Positions 5,413 to 7,579 of a stretch of DNA of 7,579 bases are shown in pieces. The stretch comes from Actinobacteria bacterium UBA3120. GTDB lineage: Bacteria; Actinomycetota; Actinomycetes; S36-B12. The DNA lies in NCBI GenBank assembly GCA_002365735.1, contig DEZY01000009.1:1-7579 (forward strand), in the 5' to 3' direction. The notes below the pieces were generated by a model, which was given only the letters and a program-made list of their open reading frames with translations, did no database searches and was not told where the DNA came from. A program made the position numbers and the translations under genes. Each line of letters opens with the position of its first letter. Positions within the stretch are counted from its first letter, which is position 1.

Positions 5413-6116
5413 TGCTAGAAACAGTTGACCTGTGCGTCTCCTACGGTGCGGTCAAAGCGCTGAGCGGAATGAACCTCACGGTTCCTCGCGGTGAAGTCAC
5501 CGCGGTCATCGGTGCTAACGGCGCCGGGAAGTCAACCCTGATGCGAACCCTCGCCGGACTCGTTACACCTCAATCGGGCCAGGTCCTCTTCAACGGCAGA
5601 TCAATTGCTGGCAATAAACCCGAAGACATCGTCCGCAATGGACTCGCGCTAGTACCGGAGGGTCGATCTACCATCCCCGAACTCACGGTCGAAGAAAATC
5701 TTCGTCTCGGTGGACTGTGGCGAGACAGGTCTGACCGAGGGGCATCAAAAAATCTTGTCTTTGATTTGTTCCCCATCCTTGGCGAGCGAGCGAGTATGCG
5801 GGCAGACACTCTCAGCGGTGGAGAACGTCAGCAGCTGGCAATCGGGCGGGCCCTCATGTCTGACCCGAAGTGCCTGTTGCTTGATGAACCGTCACTGGGT
5901 CTGGCGCCACTGATCGTGACCCAAATCCTTGAACTCGTGAGCCGACTTGCCGCCGAAACGAATTTGGCCGTGCTCTTGGTTGAACAAAATGCGGTAACTG
6001 CACTGCGCGTGGCAACGACGGGTGTGGTGCTTAACCTGGGCGAGGTCGTTAAATCTGGACCAGCCCACGAAATCTCGTCTGATGAGGAACTTCGACATGC
6101 GTATCTGGGGTACTAA
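5412..6116 (+). CDS. livF: Branched-chain amino acid type ABC transporter ATP-binding protein (LivF-like)
   Basis: A 234-residue ATPase, partner of LivG. GGAGGGG (5398-5404) is seven bases before the ATG, and the TGATG junction with livG suggests coupled translation. Visible motifs are the aromatic A-loop Tyr11, Walker A GANGAGKST (34-42), VPEGR (81-85) with Glu in the Q-loop place as is normal in LivF, an intact signature LSGGE (134-138), and Walker B CLLLDEP with Glu159. The switch position in LLVEQN is Gln192 instead of His, which is also usual for LivF. The C-terminus EELRHAYLGY is the classical LivF ending. The family assignment is secure; the transported compound is inferred only as an amino acid or amide. 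Confidence 0.93.
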   Translation: MLETVDLCVSYGAVKALSGMNLTVPRGEVTAVIGANGAGKSTLMRTLAGLVTPQSGQVLFNGRSIAGNKPEDIVRNGLALVPEGRSTIPELTVEENLRLGGLWRDRSDRGASKNLVFDLFPILGERASMRADTLSGGERQQLAIGRALMSDPKCLLLDEPSLGLAPLIVTQILELVSRLAAETNLAVLLVEQNAVTALRVATTGVVLNLGEVVKSGPAHEISSDEELRHAYLGY

Positions 6117-6119
6117 GTC

Positions 6120-6998
6120 ATGACCAATTTCATTGACTACCTTCTCGGAGGGTTTAGTAACGGCGCAGTAATTGCGCTGATGGCTCTTGCGCTGGTCCTA
6201 GTGTGGCGTTCAACTCGCATGGTCAACTTTGCGCAAGTGGGTCAAGCCATGTTCACGACCTACGTGGCGCTCACCATCCAGCAAGAAACCGGAAACTGGC
6301 TATTGGCGCTGGTCGTAGCCGTCGGCGCTGGCGCAGTTCTTGGAGTAATTGTTTTCTTCCTGGTAATTCGTCCAGTAAAGAATAGTGATTCAACTGGCGC
6401 CATCATTGCCACTTTCGGTGTGCTGATCGCGCTGCAGGCCGGGGCCGGCATGATCTGGGGTGGTGACCCACAAGGCTTTATTCCGCCAGTCGACAACGCG
6501 GGCCTGGAGTTTGCTGGCAGGATTTGGCCAATTTCGCTCTATGACATCTTGGTACTGAGCGTTACCGCTGCACTGGTTATCGGTCTTACTCTTCTCTTCA
6601 CCAAAACTTCGCTGGGTCTGTCCATGCGGGCATCAGCTTTTAACCCTGAAGTTGCCAGGCTTTCTGGCGTTCGTGTGAACCGGATGTTGATCAGCGGATG
6701 GGCGATTGCTGGCGCAACGGGTGCAATCGGGGGAGTACTCATTGCCCCCGTGTCAACGATTTCACCCAACAGCTTTGATATTTTGTTGGTGTTCGCATTT
6801 ACGGCCGCCGTGATTGGCGGACTTGATTCGCTAATCGGCGCAGTGACATTCGGTATCGGTACCGGGCTGGTTATTTCTCTCGTGTCTGGATACAGCGACT
6901 CCGGCAATGCGCCCATCATCGCCCTGGTGCTGCTTGCGCTGAATCTCTTACTTAAACCTGATGGAGTCTTTGGCCACCACGGAGCGAGGTCAGTGTGA
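6120..6998 (+). CDS. livH: Branched-chain amino acid type ABC transporter permease (LivH-like)
   Basis: A 292-residue integral membrane permease forming half of the import channel. The ATG follows the livF stop by 3 nt; only a weak GGGG (6107-6110) precedes it, so translation is probably coupled to livF. Hydrophobic segments are at about 10-29, 60-84, 93-113, 138-160, 190-212, 220-256 (probably two spans) and 264-279. Family features are WRSTRMVNFAQVGQ near 29-42 (the LivH R-x-VNFAQ/H-GE region, with VGQ in place of the common GE) and the cytoplasmic ATPase-contact loop TSLGLSMRASAFNPEVARLSGV (163-184). Length is typical. The last codons overlap livM. No insertion or break is seen. Confidence 0.93.
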   Translation: MTNFIDYLLGGFSNGAVIALMALALVLVWRSTRMVNFAQVGQAMFTTYVALTIQQETGNWLLALVVAVGAGAVLGVIVFFLVIRPVKNSDSTGAIIATFGVLIALQAGAGMIWGGDPQGFIPPVDNAGLEFAGRIWPISLYDILVLSVTAALVIGLTLLFTKTSLGLSMRASAFNPEVARLSGVRVNRMLISGWAIAGATGAIGGVLIAPVSTISPNSFDILLVFAFTAAVIGGLDSLIGAVTFGIGTGLVISLVSGYSDSGNAPIIALVLLALNLLLKPDGVFGHHGARSV

Positions 6999-7579
6999 AC
7001 AACGTGAAAAATTTGCGTACCTTCCCCGGCAATCGCATCATGTGGCACGCAGTAATTGTGGGTGTTGTCTGGCTGCTTTTGCTCCTACTTAACAACAACA
7101 TCGATCCGCTGTACAGTTCCTATCTTGCATTAGTTGCCATGTATGCAACGGCAATGTTTGGCATGACCATTTTGGTGGGACTTTCGGGTCAGGTGTCCCT
7201 GGGCAATGGTGCACTGATGGCGGTGGGTGGCTACGTATTCGCGCTCACTTCCATGAACTGGCAGACCGTTCCCCTGATCGGTTGGCAGTGGAATGCCGTG
7301 TGGTCGATGGTTTTTGCGGGCCTCGGCGGCATCCTCATCGGTGGAATAATCGGTGGACTCGCTGCGCGTTTGCGTGGGCCTTATCTGGCAGGTTTGACTC
7401 TGGGGCTTGCCGTTGGCGTTCCCGCGATCACTAATCGGTTTCCGGAGCTGCTTGGTGGCGAATCCGGTTTGATGTTGAGCGTTCCCTACCCGGCAGGCGG
7501 CTATGCGGCCCTTGATTCAGCGGTGGGTTCAAGCTCTGATTCAAGCTCTGATTCAAGCTCTGATTCAGGCTCTGATTCA
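6995..7579 (+). CDS. livM: Branched-chain amino acid type ABC transporter permease (LivM-like), 3' end outside window
   Basis: The first 195 codons of the second permease. The start is GTG 6995, overlapping the livH TGA by 4 nt (GTGA), with GAGG (6986-6989) five bases upstream. Hydrophobic segments lie at about 18-32, 42-62, 71-86 and 101-122. LivM hallmarks are LVGLSGQVSLGNGALMAVGGY (60-80) and RLRGPYLAGLTLGLAV (125-140), followed by the ELLGGESGLM segment that matches the TGGPNGI region of E. coli LivM. After this, in a loop expected outside the membrane, residues 179-195 are a Ser-Ser-Ser-Asp tandem repeat that I do not know from LivM proteins. The frame stays open to the window edge. The remaining membrane spans and the ATPase-contact loop are not visible. 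Confidence 0.9.
   Translation, partial: MNNVKNLRTFPGNRIMWHAVIVGVVWLLLLLLNNNIDPLYSSYLALVAMYATAMFGMTILVGLSGQVSLGNGALMAVGGYVFALTSMNWQTVPLIGWQWNAVWSMVFAGLGGILIGGIIGGLAARLRGPYLAGLTLGLAVGVPAITNRFPELLGGESGLMLSVPYPAGGYAALDSAVGSSSDSSSDSSSDSGSDS
7529..7579 (+). repeat. 12-bp tandem repeat encoding Ser-Ser-Ser-Asp in livM, running to the window edge
   Basis: Units at 7529, 7541 and 7553 are identical (TCAAGCTCTGAT). The unit at 7565 has one change (TCAGGCTCTGAT, giving SGSD), and TCA at 7577 begins a fifth. The array is in frame with livM and its total length is unknown. The near-identity suggests recent expansion, or else an assembly artefact at a sequence end. Confidence 0.92.

Noticed and set aside
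7529..7579. Repeat at the right edge as a CRISPR array
   Set aside because: Units are only 12 bp, directly abutting with no spacers, and in frame with livM.

Overview
The window looks like a chromosomal segment of an actinobacterium of intermediate base composition (GC a little over half, by eye). The evidence is the gene order murB / aspartate aminotransferase / tRNA-Trp / secE / nusG / rplK / rplA, which I recall from Streptomyces and relatives. NusG also has actinobacterial hallmarks: an acidic N-terminal extension and a KOW motif of the form GPFATL-x-A-x-ISE. A small aquatic actinobacterium is possible, but that is a guess and nothing here fixes the genus.

Layout. Bases 1-420 carry the 3' end of murB (peptidoglycan precursor synthesis) on the plus strand. 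It converges on, and overlaps by 4 nt, a complete aspC-like aminotransferase on the minus strand (417-1655). A divergent spacer of about 115 nt leads to tRNA-Trp(CCA) at 1770-1842, preceded by a leader hairpin. Next come secE (1935-2183), nusG (2244-3134), rplK (3186-3620) and rplA (3729-4439), closed by a strong rho-independent terminator at 4463-4491. A likely separate promoter sits in the nusG-rplK junction. The rplK-rplA spacer contains an RNA element that closely imitates the L1-binding site of 23S rRNA, as expected for feedback control by L1. Downstream, a putative promoter with a palindrome over its -35 box precedes a tightly packed four-gene branched-chain (Liv/HAAT-type) ABC importer operon: two ATPases (livG, livF) and two permeases (livH, livM). 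The genes overlap or lie 3 nt apart. livM runs off the window's right edge inside a 12-bp tandem repeat encoding Ser-Ser-Ser-Asp. No substrate-binding protein gene is visible.

Function. The left and middle parts are housekeeping: cell-wall precursor synthesis, amino-acid metabolism, Sec translocation, transcription elongation and the L1/L11 ribosomal stalk proteins. The right part is an uptake system, probably for branched-chain or other amino acids or amides. I see no defence system, mobile element, CRISPR array or wholly unfamiliar gene. The points most worth checking are the L1 rRNA-mimic leader, the LivG ABC signature with both small residues replaced by proline (combined with a LivF lacking the switch histidine), the acidic repeat extension of NusG, the Ser/Asp repeat in LivM, and the palindromic liv control region. 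No gene-free stretch exceeds about 185 nt (4440-4620), and its contents are described below.
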